64,000 bases of DNA from NCBI RefSeq assembly GCF_033971905.1, contig NZ_JALBUT010000008.1:1-64000 (forward strand), written 5' to 3'. The position numbers were made by a program, and so were the translations under genes. This DNA is from Intestinicryptomonas porci. GTDB taxonomy: Bacteria > Verrucomicrobiota > Verrucomicrobiia > Opitutales > Intestinicryptomonadaceae. Under the pieces are notes generated by a model. That model saw only the letters and a list, made by a program, of their open reading frames with translations, had not been told where the DNA came from and ran no database searches. Below, piece by piece: positions 49,978 to 59,640 of the stretch (position 1 is its first letter; the number at the start of each line of letters is the position of its first letter).

Positions 49978-52900
49978 TTAGTTTTTAATCTTGAAAATGG
50001 AGCGCGCGGATTTTGAAAGTATTTCCCTCAAATTATTTTTTGTTTTTGATAAAGTGCCTGAAATTTGAAATTCGGGCCCTGATACGATGTTTTCAGGCGT
50101 CTTTTCAAATCCCAATTTTTGAAGTGCGAGCGCGAGCGCGCCGCCTGTCGCGTCAAGCTTGATTGGCATGAAAATCGGCATGTTGTCAAAGCTTTCCCTT
50201 TCCATGTAGCTTATGGAGCCGCGCATTGAAATCAATGCGTTTTGCGCTTTTACTTTTGCGGGGAGAAGCTCGATGTTCAAGTCCGTGCCCCTTCTTATGT
50301 TTAGTTCGGTTTCTGAAAATTCTATTGAGGCGAGAAGCTCCATCAGGTCTGTCATATCTCCGATTTCGCGGACTTTCCCGCCGAAGATTGTGCCGCCTAT
50401 CTTTAAAAGCCCCGCGCCTATGCTTGCCGCTTCCCAAATTTCGGAAGTCCTGTCCAAGAGATGCATTGTTCCGCCTTTTGTTTTCGCGCTTGCGTTAAAT
50501 CGCATTATGCGCGGCAGATTACCCAAATCTTTTGAGCTTGCAAAAAAATCCGCCTCGATGTCAAACGCCCCCTCGATGAAAGAAAAACCTTCGCCATTTC
50601 TTTTTAAGAGCTTTTGAATTTCCAAATTTTCGATTTTAATATTTGAGTCTTTTAATTCATAAACGCCGTTTTGCGCAAAGAAAACACTGCATGAAAGGCT
50701 GCTTGGCGCGCCGTAAAACAGGGCGGTTGCGTTGCCGACTTTAAGCGAGGTTTTGTCTGCGGAAATTTCAGCTCTCAGGTTTTCAAACATAGGCTTTCCT
50801 CCGCTTAAAATTTTTTGCGCCGATATTTTTATTTCCGCGTCCTTTCCGAAATCCCAAGCCGCCCGCAATTCTTCAACGCTTTCCTGCGGAAGCTCCTTTA
50901 TGCTGACTTCCACTTTTTCAATAGGGAAGGAGGGAGTTTCGGATAATTTTTCGCCGTCTGAAAAATCGGTTTCGTGCGGAAGAAGATTATGCTTTATTTT
51001 TGAGCGGATTTCTTTCGCGGAAGGAAGCTCTTTTGCGTTTTCAACATCGCGCGGGCGCATCAATTTTGTCTTGCCCTTTTCGTTTTGCGCTTGCAGTTTG
51101 TTTTGAAACGCGCGGGCAAGAGTTTGCAAGTCTTCGAGGATTATTTTTTGTGCGCAGGCGTCCATGGTGAATTTTTCGCCAAATGACGTGTTTGCGCTTG
51201 CGAGCGATTCCCCTTTTGTCGTGGCAATCCTTAGATTTGAGCTTAGATTTTTCAAGCAATTTTTGCCGAACTTCAAAACGCTTTTAAGCTCCGCTTTTTC
51301 GATTAAATCGGGAGAGCCTCGCACAGACAGGTTTGAGAGAGTTATGTCGGCATTTAATTCATCTGCGCTTCGGGCATTTAGTTTGACTTCCAGCATCCCG
51401 TTGGAGGCATTGTCGAACTTTTTTAGAATCGGCTGCTGTAAAAGCTTTGGAACGCTTGCCGAAAAGTCCGCGTTTAAGCTTATTAACGACGGTCGGTTTA
51501 CGTCGAATTTGGCGTTCGCGCTCCCTGTCAAAATTCCGGTTGCGTTTTCCAAAGCTCTAAACTGTGGAATGTCAAAAGCGAGAATGCCGCCTTTTAGTGC
51601 AATGTTTGATTTTGCTTGCAAGGTTATGTTTTTTAGGATTTCTCCGCTTTCGTTTTTTGCGCTTAAATTCTTCGCTTCTGCTGAAATATCTGCTTCAATA
51701 TCTTCCGCGCTTAAAATTTTCACGTTCGCGAGCATGGAAATCTTTTCGGCGTCGGCATTGGGGCAGAGTGCCTTTAAAATTTCAGGGGGCAAGTCTGCCG
51801 AAGACATGCTTATTTCCGCGTCTTTTGACGAAACTTTGCCGCTTGAAAGATTTAAACAAATTTCGTTTTTTATGTTTGCCTCCAAAACGTCCGCGCCGTT
51901 TTTCCCGCGCAGGCTTACTGAAAGCTTTTTTAGGCGCGCCAAATTTCCGCTTATCGCCGCGGCGGCGGAAGCGTCGATTTTTTCAACACCGCATTCCTTT
52001 ATTCGGGGAAAGAGGGAGGACGGGTTGCCCGTGGCTTCAAATGCGAAATCCGCCCGTTCAAAATCTTTTGCAAAAGACGTTTCGATTGTGGCCGAGAAGT
52101 TTGACGGGCTTTTTGCGGGCGTAAGCTGCGCCGAAATTTTCGATTTCCCGAAGTCGGTAATTGCCGATAAAAACAGGTTAAACGAGGCTTCGTTAAAGAG
52201 CGGCACACCGTTTCTTTTTAGCGTTAAATTTCTTATGCCGATTAGTTTTTCACTTTTTGCCTCTATTTTTTCGGAATTTTTCGAGATTAAAATTTCCGCG
52301 GATATCGGTGCTGAAAACGCTTCAAAGCCGTTTTGTTTTATAAAGGCGTTAAGATGGTTTAAATCAAATTTGTTGAGACAAAACCTGAAAAGTTCGCCGT
52401 CGGGGATTTTTTCAAGATTTGACGTATCCAAAAGAAAACGCTTCGCGCTTTTTACAGAACAGACGTTGCTTTCGTTCATGTTTAGCCCGAAGTTTAATTT
52501 TCCAACATCCAAAGAGGAATGCTCTTTCTTTATTTCAATCTCTCCTGCAAGCGACGCGGTTTGCACTTCGTCGAGATATACCGACATTTCTTGCAGATTT
52601 CGGGCGTCCGCCCTGAAAGACGCCTTGCAGTCCGCGCTGTTAAAGCTTGAATCGAAATTCGATGTTGCGTGCAGTTTTGCCGAAAATTGTGGCAGATCGT
52701 CAAAGAATGCTTTCAGGTCGTCCGAATCAAAGGATATTTGCGTTTGCGTTTCAAATTTTCCGTAAAAATCGGAAGCTTTTATTTGCGATTTTAAAATTTC
52801 CTTTCCGCTGATTGAAAATGCAAGGGCAATGTTTGATTTATTTTTCGAGCCTTGCGCGAGAATGCGCAATTTTGCGTTTATTTGCCTTTCGCCCTGCGTT

Positions 52901-53532
52901 GCCGCAATGGGCATCTGTAAATCAAGGCTTGCGAGTTTAAACAGGTCGTGCAAGACGAGGTTTCGGGCGCAATTTTCGGAGTTTAGAATTGCGGATATTT
53001 TTGCGCCATTATTTAAATTAAGCTTAAAATCTCCTTCAATATTTTTTATTTTTATGTCGAAGTTTGAAAGGAAGCTTGGCTTTGAAACTTTATCTTTCTC
53101 TTCTTTTATTGGCGCAGATTGTTTTGATGTTTGATGGTTTTGAGATGGGGCTGAGGCAGGCTGGACTTCCGCGCTTGCGGCGGCAGATGGTCTGTATGCC
53201 ATCTCCTCTTGTAAAGCTTGTTGTGTTAAGTTTGCCCCTTCGATTTTCAGATTTTCAATCGCTACATTTTTTAAAAGCAGGCACTTTAAAATAAAGTCAT
53301 GGCTTGCCGAAATCTTGTTTATTTTCAAATCAAATCCGTTAGGCAGGGCGAGTTTTAATCCCTCGATTTCGGTTTTGAAAAAAGATATTTCAACTTTTTC
53401 GACATCGTTGCTTTCATTTGACGATTTCAGTGCGGAAAGCACCAATGATTTTTGAAAGGCAAAAAATGCAAAGCAAAGTGCCGCTATTAAAATACCCGCC
53501 GCAAAAATGGCTGTTGTGATTTTGCGCCACAT
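49978..53532 (-). CDS. AsmA-like large envelope protein
   Basis: The 1184-residue protein starts with a single transmembrane anchor (ITTAIFAAGILIAALCFAFFAF) and is then a very long beta-strand repeat protein with the alternating pattern of AsmA/TamB/YhdP bridge proteins. The C-terminal block (LNIELLPAKVKAQNALISMRGSISYMERESFDNMPIFMPIKLDATGGALALALQKLGF) resembles the AsmA C-terminal domain. A Pro/Ser/Gln/Lys-rich stretch lies at about residues 115-150. By analogy it spans the periplasm and may carry phospholipid between membranes. It begins five bases after the Agl23-like gene. Confidence 0.75.
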   Translation of the reverse strand: MWRKITTAIFAAGILIAALCFAFFAFQKSLVLSALKSSNESNDVEKVEISFFKTEIEGLKLALPNGFDLKINKISASHDFILKCLLLKNVAIENLKIEGANLTQQALQEEMAYRPSAAASAEVQPASAPSQNHQTSKQSAPIKEEKDKVSKPSFLSNFDIKIKNIEGDFKLNLNNGAKISAILNSENCARNLVLHDLFKLASLDLQMPIAATQGERQINAKLRILAQGSKNKSNIALAFSISGKEILKSQIKASDFYGKFETQTQISFDSDDLKAFFDDLPQFSAKLHATSNFDSSFNSADCKASFRADARNLQEMSVYLDEVQTASLAGEIEIKKEHSSLDVGKLNFGLNMNESNVCSVKSAKRFLLDTSNLEKIPDGELFRFCLNKFDLNHLNAFIKQNGFEAFSAPISAEILISKNSEKIEAKSEKLIGIRNLTLKRNGVPLFNEASFNLFLSAITDFGKSKISAQLTPAKSPSNFSATIETSFAKDFERADFAFEATGNPSSLFPRIKECGVEKIDASAAAAISGNLARLKKLSVSLRGKNGADVLEANIKNEICLNLSSGKVSSKDAEISMSSADLPPEILKALCPNADAEKISMLANVKILSAEDIEADISAEAKNLSAKNESGEILKNITLQAKSNIALKGGILAFDIPQFRALENATGILTGSANAKFDVNRPSLISLNADFSASVPKLLQQPILKKFDNASNGMLEVKLNARSADELNADITLSNLSVRGSPDLIEKAELKSVLKFGKNCLKNLSSNLRIATTKGESLASANTSFGEKFTMDACAQKIILEDLQTLARAFQNKLQAQNEKGKTKLMRPRDVENAKELPSAKEIRSKIKHNLLPHETDFSDGEKLSETPSFPIEKVEVSIKELPQESVEELRAAWDFGKDAEIKISAQKILSGGKPMFENLRAEISADKTSLKVGNATALFYGAPSSLSCSVFFAQNGVYELKDSNIKIENLEIQKLLKRNGEGFSFIEGAFDIEADFFASSKDLGNLPRIMRFNASAKTKGGTMHLLDRTSEIWEAASIGAGLLKIGGTIFGGKVREIGDMTDLMELLASIEFSETELNIRRGTDLNIELLPAKVKAQNALISMRGSISYMERESFDNMPIFMPIKLDATGGALALALQKLGFEKTPENIVSGPEFQISGTLSKTKNNLREILSKSARSIFKIKN

Positions 53533-53537
53533 AAATT

Positions 53538-55148
53538 TTACTCGATTGACTTGTCGAAAATTTTACGTTTTGAATAGGCGTGAAGAAGCAGATTTTCGCG
53601 AAGCCCGAAATATTCCTCAACCCATTCGCTTTCGGGAAATTTGTTTTTGAAAGCGTATTCAAAATCGTCGTCGAATATCACCATGGAGTATTTATCCGCA
53701 TTTTTGGCGTCTTCTTCATTTTGGGAAAACTTCACTCCGTCAACCCTTATTAACTGCCATGGCAAAGGCCAGGGCGAGTTCATTGTAAGAACCAAAACCT
53801 TGAATTCCTCGCCGAGCGATTTTGCCGCTTTTGAGCATTCCTTAACGCGTCTTACAAGGCGTTCGGAATTTTTTACGGTATGGACATACAAAAACGGATT
53901 GCGGGGCGCGCTTGCATATTTCAACGCCGCGTTTTGCGCTTCTTTGTATTGCAGATTGAAAAGGCAGGCAATTATGGCGACAATCAAAATTTTAACTGCG
54001 GCATTTGCGTAGATTGGAATTTTCGGCGTCTTGAAAAAGAGAAGAACCGAAACTGCGTATCCCGCGACAATCGAAGCGGAAACAATCGGCGAGAGCAGAA
54101 GCCACGGCGTCTTGTAGCCGATAAAGCTTAAAATCAAAATATTCGCCCATGAAAATCCCGCAAGGTATTTTACAAACGGATTGTTTTTCAAAAATGCGAT
54201 AATCGTACCCAAAATCGAAAGTATGAATATTGCCGTTTCGCCAAAGAGCACACCCTCGCAAGTCTGTCCCGACATCAGCTTTATGTAATAGAAATAATCC
54301 TTTGTGTGCGCAACCGCCCCCGACTTGTGGAAGAAGTGGGCGTAGCTTTTTACTCCGTCTGATATTCCCTGCCAGTTGCAGCCAAAAGACGAGTAAAACG
54401 GCACGTAGATTGCAAACGCGCAAATAAAAACCAAAAAAACAAGCGACAGGCATTTGGGAAAGCCCGTTTTTTTTATATCGGCGATAAATTTTGAATTTTC
54501 CTCCTTGTTTTGCGAAATCAAAAGGAGAGCAAATCCCGCAAACGCGCTTGCCAAAACTATAATTGAAGTTTCCTTTGCTGACTGCAAAAGCCCCATGCTT
54601 ATGCCAAGAGCTATAGCAGAAAACGCGGAGCGGCTTTTTAAAAACCAATAAAAAGAGCCTGCAAGCCACAGCGAAAAGAGGGCAAAAAACGTCTCCTGCA
54701 CGAAGTAGGTGGAGTATATGAGCGAAAGCGACGAAAACATTATAAACGCCGCCGAAAACGCCGCAGAGGAAAACATCTGCAACCGCTTGTCTTTTGGATT
54801 GTTTTCTCTTCCGCAAAAAAGCCCGAAAGCGAAGACGGAAGCCAGCGTAATAAAGAAAACGGGATAAAGCGTTTTGCGCAGGTCCTGAACCTCGAAAGTT
54901 TGCGCTTTTTCTTTCGGGAGCATGATGTCAGCCCAATAATAAAGCACGGGGCCGTGCGGGCCTTCGGGGTTGTACTTGTAGTCGTTATTTTGATGGAGTT
55001 TTGCGAACGTGAATGTCTGCTCTCCCTCGTCGGCGTGGACTGCTCTGTTTTCGGCGTTTTTTGCGCGCATATTAAGCGCGGCGGGAATGCAAAATAGCAT
55101 TGCCGCCGCAAGAACGACATAAAAAAATATGGCGGAAAACTTTTTCAT
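53538..55148 (-). CDS. Agl23-like polytopic membrane protein (GT-C glycosyltransferase fold)
   Basis: The 536-residue protein has about ten to eleven hydrophobic segments. The N-terminal loop contains HADEGEQTFTFAKLHQNNDYKYNPEGPHGPVLYYW, the acidic 'DE' and 'Y-x-P-x-x-H-G-P' pattern of the TIGR03663/Agl23 group related to ArnT/PMT GT-C enzymes. The C-terminal soluble part contains KVLVLTMNSPWPLPWQLIR. Such proteins probably transfer sugar from a polyprenyl-phosphate donor. The position between a thioesterase and an AsmA-like protein suits an envelope role. Donor and acceptor unknown. Confidence 0.7.
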   Translation of the reverse strand: MKKFSAIFFYVVLAAAMLFCIPAALNMRAKNAENRAVHADEGEQTFTFAKLHQNNDYKYNPEGPHGPVLYYWADIMLPKEKAQTFEVQDLRKTLYPVFFITLASVFAFGLFCGRENNPKDKRLQMFSSAAFSAAFIMFSSLSLIYSTYFVQETFFALFSLWLAGSFYWFLKSRSAFSAIALGISMGLLQSAKETSIIVLASAFAGFALLLISQNKEENSKFIADIKKTGFPKCLSLVFLVFICAFAIYVPFYSSFGCNWQGISDGVKSYAHFFHKSGAVAHTKDYFYYIKLMSGQTCEGVLFGETAIFILSILGTIIAFLKNNPFVKYLAGFSWANILILSFIGYKTPWLLLSPIVSASIVAGYAVSVLLFFKTPKIPIYANAAVKILIVAIIACLFNLQYKEAQNAALKYASAPRNPFLYVHTVKNSERLVRRVKECSKAAKSLGEEFKVLVLTMNSPWPLPWQLIRVDGVKFSQNEEDAKNADKYSMVIFDDDFEYAFKNKFPESEWVEEYFGLRENLLLHAYSKRKIFDKSIE

Positions 55149-55152
55149 GAAA

Positions 55153-55551
55153 TTAAAAATATTGGCGCATTTTGTTTATGAAATCCGATGGGGGCTTTAT
55201 GGGGCAGCCCTGCGAATTTACAAATGCGTGCATCGAATATCCCTCGCACAACTTTTGTCCGTTGCAAAGTACTTCGTATTCGACTTTTATTTTGACGCTT
55301 GGACGCTCTTTTATGGAGGCTCTTATCGTCAAAACATCGTCGAAACGCGCGGAGCGGATGTATTTTACCCACACTTCCAAAACGGGCAGGTGGCAGCCTT
55401 GCGCGTCCAAGTCGCGGTAAGGCAGACCGATGGAATCGAGCATCTCAATTCTTGCGGCTTCAAACCACGCAAAGTAGTTGCCGTGGTAGGCAACGCGCAT
55501 GGCGTCGGTTTCCGCAAAGCGCACCCTGATTTTTGTTTCGGAAGATATCAT
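55153..55551 (-). CDS. Acyl-CoA thioesterase, YbgC/4HBT hot-dog fold
   Basis: The 132-residue protein has the 4HBT signature RFAETDAMRVAYHGNYFAWFEAARIEML, with the catalytic Asp in TDAM and the 'N-Y-x-x-W-F-E-x-A-R' helix. KYIRSARFDDVLTIRA and EYEVLCNGQKLCEGYSMHAFVN complete the fold. It overlaps lysA by the ATGA junction (55548-55551). YbgC itself sits with the Tol-Pal genes in many bacteria, but no tol genes are here. Confidence 0.9.
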   Translation of the reverse strand: MISSETKIRVRFAETDAMRVAYHGNYFAWFEAARIEMLDSIGLPYRDLDAQGCHLPVLEVWVKYIRSARFDDVLTIRASIKERPSVKIKVEYEVLCNGQKLCEGYSMHAFVNSQGCPIKPPSDFINKMRQYF

Positions 55552-56804
55552 TGAACTTCGTTTTGAATTATTTGTTCGAGTGTTTGGCGGCGGCGAATGA
55601 GTTTTACCGATCCGTCCTCTTTTAGCATCACTTCGGGAGCTTCTGGGTAGGAATTGTAATTCTTGGCGGGCATAGAAGAGCAGTATGCGCCCGCTCCCTC
55701 AATGACGCACAAATCGCCTATTTTTGCTTCTTCGAGAATGCGCGGCGCGAGGGCTTCTGGGTCGGCGTTTGCGGGGGTTAAGATGTCTCCGCTTTCGCAG
55801 CAGTGTCCCGAAACAATGTATTCCTTTGTTTTGCCTGTCGGGTTTTGGGGTATCGTTATAATCGGGTGTTGTGCGCCGTAAAGAGAGGGGCGCAGAATTT
55901 CCGTCATGCCCGAATCGAGTTTTAGGAAAGAATATCCGTTTTCGCCCGTATCGCAAATATCTTGGATTATCGCAAGCAGACAGGCGCAGTTTGCAAGCAG
56001 GAATGTTCCGGGCTCTATTTCAAAATGCAGTTTTCTGCCCGTTTCCTTGAAAAATTCCTTAACAAGCTCCGCGACGGGCGCGCCTACAACTTGCAAGTCG
56101 GTGCTTTTTTCGTAAGACATTCTGCCGACCTTGAAGCCGCCGCCCATGTTGAGGATTTTAACGTCGGGGAACTTCCGCACGGTGTCGAGGCTCATTTTTG
56201 CTACTTTTTGCCAGACGAGAGGGTCTGAGCCTGAGCCTATGTGCGTGTGTATCCTTATGATTTTTAGCCCATACTTTTTTGCAGTTTCGAAAATTTGCGG
56301 TATGTATTCGTGCCAAATCCCGAACGACGAAGCGGGCCCGCCAACATTTGTGCGGTTTGTTCCCCCCGAGCCAAGCCCGGGATTTATCCTGACGCCGAGT
56401 TCTCCGTTTGGTATGTTTTTGCCGAACTCTTCGAGCTGGTGCAGGGAACATGCGTTGAATTTTATTCCGAGCGAAACCAAATCAGCGATGTCGCTTGGCA
56501 TTTGCTGGCTTGAAAGCGAAATATGACTTGGCTCAATGCCCGCCTTTATCGCCCTGCGGACTTCATACGAACTTGACGCATCGAAATGCACTCCGAGCTT
56601 GTTGAAGAGCTTCAAGATGTTTGCGTTTGACGAAGCCTTCATCGCGTATCGGGGGGTAAGCCCGAAGGCGTTTGGGAAGGCAAGCACTTTGCGCGCTTGT
56701 TCCATAAGGGCTTTTTCGCTATAAACATAGCATGGTGTTGAAAACTCTTCGGCAATTTTTTTTGCCGAAATCGGTGTCAAAAAGTGCAATTTTTCGATTT
56801 CCAT
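55548..56804 (-). CDS. lysA: Diaminopimelate decarboxylase LysA
   Basis: ATG 56804 (418 residues, MEIEKLHFLTPISAKKIAEEFSTPCYVY) fits the family start. This is a fold-III PLP enzyme: the PLP lysine is in PRYAMKASSNANIL; the Gly-rich phosphate site is in ILNMGGGFKVG; FEIEPGTFLL, CCESGDIL with the catalytic Cys, and EGAGAYCSSMPAKNYNSYP are present. It converts meso-diaminopimelate to lysine. Other carboxylases of this fold exist (carboxynorspermidine, PLP-dependent arginine type), but the motifs fit LysA. It begins 21 bases after dsbD. Confidence 0.88.
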   Translation of the reverse strand: MEIEKLHFLTPISAKKIAEEFSTPCYVYSEKALMEQARKVLAFPNAFGLTPRYAMKASSNANILKLFNKLGVHFDASSSYEVRRAIKAGIEPSHISLSSQQMPSDIADLVSLGIKFNACSLHQLEEFGKNIPNGELGVRINPGLGSGGTNRTNVGGPASSFGIWHEYIPQIFETAKKYGLKIIRIHTHIGSGSDPLVWQKVAKMSLDTVRKFPDVKILNMGGGFKVGRMSYEKSTDLQVVGAPVAELVKEFFKETGRKLHFEIEPGTFLLANCACLLAIIQDICDTGENGYSFLKLDSGMTEILRPSLYGAQHPIITIPQNPTGKTKEYIVSGHCCESGDILTPANADPEALAPRILEEAKIGDLCVIEGAGAYCSSMPAKNYNSYPEAPEVMLKEDGSVKLIRRRQTLEQIIQNEVQ

Positions 56805-56825
56805 AAATATACTGCGCACTTTACA

Positions 56826-58493
56826 CTAATTCTTTGCTTTGTCAATCGCATCAATCACCGCATTCGGCGTTAAAATTTCGGGAAGAATGACGGGCTCTTT
56901 TTTTAAGTCTGCCGGATAAACAATGTTAAACGGCACTCCCGAGCGTCCGAATTTTTTTAAAAACTCCCCGATTTGCGCGTTTTTGTTTGTCCAGTCAAAA
57001 GTAAGAAGAGCGACGTTGTTTTCCTTGAAAAAATCTTCTATTTTCTTTGTGTGCAAAACCGCTTTCTTGTTCGCAATGCAGGTAATGCACCACGAAGCCG
57101 TGAAATCTGCATAGACGATTTTTCCCGATTTGCGCAGTTCTTCTATTTGGCTTTCTATCGAGTGGTTTTGCGCAGCCAAAGTTTCGGGAAGCTTGAAAGT
57201 CGCGCTTTTGACCGCCAGCGCGACTGAAACGGCTCCCAAAATGGCGAGGCTTGCGAATGCAAACATTCTTTTTTTCCGCGAATTTACAGGCGGAGAATAC
57301 TTTCCGAAAATCCAAAGTGCAAACGCAAGAATGAGGGCTGAAAACAGCATCTGCATCAAAGCGTCGGCGTTTCTTTCTTTCAAAAACACCCAGACAAGCC
57401 ATATCGCCGTTGCAAATAGCGGGAAAGCCAAAAATTGTTTGAAAGTTTCCATCCATGCGCCCGGTTTTGGAATGCGCCTTGCAAGCCGTGGAACCGCGGA
57501 TAGCAAAACATACGGGAACGCCATGCCCAATCCTATCGACATGAAAATCGAAAAAGTTGCCGACATCGAGGCATTGGAGGCGAGGGCGACTCCGAGGGCT
57601 GAACCCATGAAAGGGGCAGTGCAGGGGCTTGCCACCAAGACTGCGAGGACGCCCGAAAAGAACGCCGCGCCCTTGCCGTCTTTTTGGCTTGTGAGGTTTC
57701 CCAAGGAAGACAAGCTTGCGCCAAGCTCAAATACGCCCGCGAATGCAAGCCCCATTGCGAAGAAAAGCAAAATCAAAAACACCACGAAAAGGGGCTCTTG
57801 AAGCTGGAATCCCCATCCGAGCGAATTGCCGAGGCTTTTAAGCCATGTCAAAATTCCCGCGAGGGCGCAGAAACTTATAATTATCCCGACGCTGTAAAAG
57901 GCGGCGTTAATGAGTGCTGTCTTTCTCGTTTTTTGGGCGTCTTTTGCAAAAGAGAGGATTTTAAGCCCGATTACAGGAAAGACGCAGGGCATAAGGTTTA
58001 GGATAATCCCTCCCAAAAACGCGCCAAGCATTGTGAATGCCAAGGCATTTGAGGAGCTTGAGTCGGGTTCTATCAGAATTTTCGCCGTTTTTGATTCGGG
58101 CATGCACATGCTGGAGCATTTAAGCCATGAGGCTTTCAAGGCAATTTCTTGCGGCTTTGAGAAGTCTTTGCCTGCTTTGAATTTTGCCAAGACTTGCATA
58201 TTTCCTTTGTAAATAAGGGCTTTCAAGCCTTCTTCAATCTTTTCTTCGGGTTTTTGCCAGTCTTCGGATATTTTTTCAAAACCCTGCGGCAGCACCCATT
58301 CGAGCTTGGTGGGCAGCCCCGTTTCTCCGGAGCTTTTGCCGTAGATATACGCGCCTTGTGGAATTTCAAAGCTTGCCAAAACCGTAAATTCTTCGTTCGG
58401 AGCAACTTTTTGAGCTTCTGCTTTCAGGCTTAAATTCACGGTTGACGCAAGGCAGCTTGCAATCGACAATATAAAAAATAAAAAAGTTCTCAT
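56826..58493 (-). CDS. dsbD: Thiol:disulfide interchange protein DsbD-like
   Basis: The 555-residue protein has the DsbD order. A signal peptide is followed by an N-terminal immunoglobulin-like periplasmic domain (about 20-145, with a Cys pair in WLKCSSMCMPE). A CcdA-like membrane core of eight segments contains LMPCVFPVIGLKIL and SPCTAPFMGSALG with the two membrane cysteines. A C-terminal thioredoxin domain has ADFTASWCITC at about residue 469. It carries electrons from cytoplasmic thioredoxin to the periplasm, which suits an envelope with c-type haem proteins such as those at 25-32 kb. It is the first gene of the seven-gene minus-strand run and is divergent from mreB. Confidence 0.92.
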   Translation of the reverse strand: MRTFLFFILSIASCLASTVNLSLKAEAQKVAPNEEFTVLASFEIPQGAYIYGKSSGETGLPTKLEWVLPQGFEKISEDWQKPEEKIEEGLKALIYKGNMQVLAKFKAGKDFSKPQEIALKASWLKCSSMCMPESKTAKILIEPDSSSSNALAFTMLGAFLGGIILNLMPCVFPVIGLKILSFAKDAQKTRKTALINAAFYSVGIIISFCALAGILTWLKSLGNSLGWGFQLQEPLFVVFLILLFFAMGLAFAGVFELGASLSSLGNLTSQKDGKGAAFFSGVLAVLVASPCTAPFMGSALGVALASNASMSATFSIFMSIGLGMAFPYVLLSAVPRLARRIPKPGAWMETFKQFLAFPLFATAIWLVWVFLKERNADALMQMLFSALILAFALWIFGKYSPPVNSRKKRMFAFASLAILGAVSVALAVKSATFKLPETLAAQNHSIESQIEELRKSGKIVYADFTASWCITCIANKKAVLHTKKIEDFFKENNVALLTFDWTNKNAQIGEFLKKFGRSGVPFNIVYPADLKKEPVILPEILTPNAVIDAIDKAKN

Positions 58494-58519
58494 TTGTAAA
58501 AATTAACGTTTATACTATA

Positions 58520-58548
58520 TTGACAAATCGACAATTTATAAAGATTAT
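58520..58548 (+). promoter_or_regulatory. Candidate promoter of the mreB cluster
   Basis: TTGACA (58520-58525), a 17-base spacer and GATTAT (58543-58548; 4 of 6 matches) lie 53 bases before the mreB start. A TATAAA lies inside the spacer. The spacer between dsbD and mreB is 107 bases, so both promoters must be packed here. Confidence 0.45.
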
Positions 58549-58600
58549 TGTTTCACAAATTCGCAAAGTAAATTTTTTTTAGAAAGCAGAAAGACAAAAA

Positions 58601-59620
58601 ATGGCAGGCTTCATTCAGGGATTGTTGTCAAACGACATAGGTATTGACTTGGGGACGGCGAACACTTTGGTATATGCAAAAGACAGGGGCGTTATATTGA
58701 GTGAACCGAGCGTTGTCGCGGTTTACAATAATTCCAAAAAGGTTTTGGCTGTCGGCGAAAAGGCGAAGAGAATGCTTGGCAGAACCCCCGGCAACATCAC
58801 GGCTCTGCGCCCGATGAAAGACGGCGTAATTGCCGATTTCGAGATTACCGAAGCAATGTTGCGCTATTTCATAAACAAGGCAAACACCCATCTTAAATTT
58901 ACCGCTCCGCGCGTTGTGGTGGCAGTGCCTTCGGGAATTACCGAAGTCGAGCGCAGGGCTGTAAAAGAATCGGCAATAAGGGCGGGGGCGCGTTTGGTTT
59001 ACCTTTTGGACGAGCCTCTCGCGGCGGCAATCGGCGTCGGACTTCCCGTTTGGGAGCCTACCGCTTCAATGATTGTTGACATTGGCGGCGGCACCACGGA
59101 AGTAGCCATCATATCCTTGGCGGGCGTTGTGTTTGCAAAGAGCGTGAGAGTTGGCGGCGATAAAATAGACGACGAGATTATCCAATACATGAAGCGTGCC
59201 TATAACCTGATGATTGGCGTCAGGATGGCGGAAGAAATAAAGATAAAAATCGGCTCCGCATTCCCTCTCGATAAAGAATTGTCGATGGAAGTGAAAGGTC
59301 GCGACTGCGTTGCGGGGCTTCCAAAAACTCTCCAAATAACTTCGCAGGAAATCCGCGAAGCGTTAGACGAAACTTTCAACAAAATCACCGACGTCATAAG
59401 CGAAGCTTTGGAACACTGCCCGCCTGAATTAAGCGCGGACTTGGTTGACAAGGGCATAGTATTGGCGGGCGGCGGCTCTTTGATAAGAAATTTGAATTTG
59501 AGAATTACCGATCGCACTTTAATTCCGTGCTTTACCGCCGATGAGCCTTTGAACGCCGTGGCTAACGGTACGGGGGAAGTTCTAAACGACCTTTCATGGT
59601 GGGCTAACGAGAACTCCTGA
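58601..59620 (+). CDS. mreB: Rod-shape protein MreB
   Basis: The 339-residue bacterial actin organises lateral wall synthesis. DIGIDLGTANTLVYAKDRGVILSEPSVVAV is the phosphate-1 region, IVDIGGGTTEVAIISLAGVVFAKSVRVGGDKID the phosphate-2 region, and DKGIVLAGGGSLIRNL the adenosine site. Length is normal. The N-terminus (MAGFIQGLLSNDIG) could form a short membrane-binding helix. It is first in the order mreB-mreC-mreD-mrdA. Confidence 0.97.
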   Translation: MAGFIQGLLSNDIGIDLGTANTLVYAKDRGVILSEPSVVAVYNNSKKVLAVGEKAKRMLGRTPGNITALRPMKDGVIADFEITEAMLRYFINKANTHLKFTAPRVVVAVPSGITEVERRAVKESAIRAGARLVYLLDEPLAAAIGVGLPVWEPTASMIVDIGGGTTEVAIISLAGVVFAKSVRVGGDKIDDEIIQYMKRAYNLMIGVRMAEEIKIKIGSAFPLDKELSMEVKGRDCVAGLPKTLQITSQEIREALDETFNKITDVISEALEHCPPELSADLVDKGIVLAGGGSLIRNLNLRITDRTLIPCFTADEPLNAVANGTGEVLNDLSWWANENS

Positions 59621-59623
59621 TTT

Positions 59624-59640
59624 TAGGAGGGGCATTGGCA
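59624..59640 (+). promoter_or_regulatory. Strong Shine-Dalgarno that decides the mreC start
   Basis: AGGAGG at 59625-59630 directly precedes the TTG codon at 59635. It is one of very few full Shine-Dalgarno sites in the window, and the spacing of four bases is short. Confidence 0.55.

Noticed and set aside
51164..52765. 533-codon plus-strand frame opposite the AsmA-like gene
   Set aside because: It is rich in Phe/Ser/Lys from antisense of Glu/Lys/Ala codons, has no domain, and lies wholly within a convincing gene.
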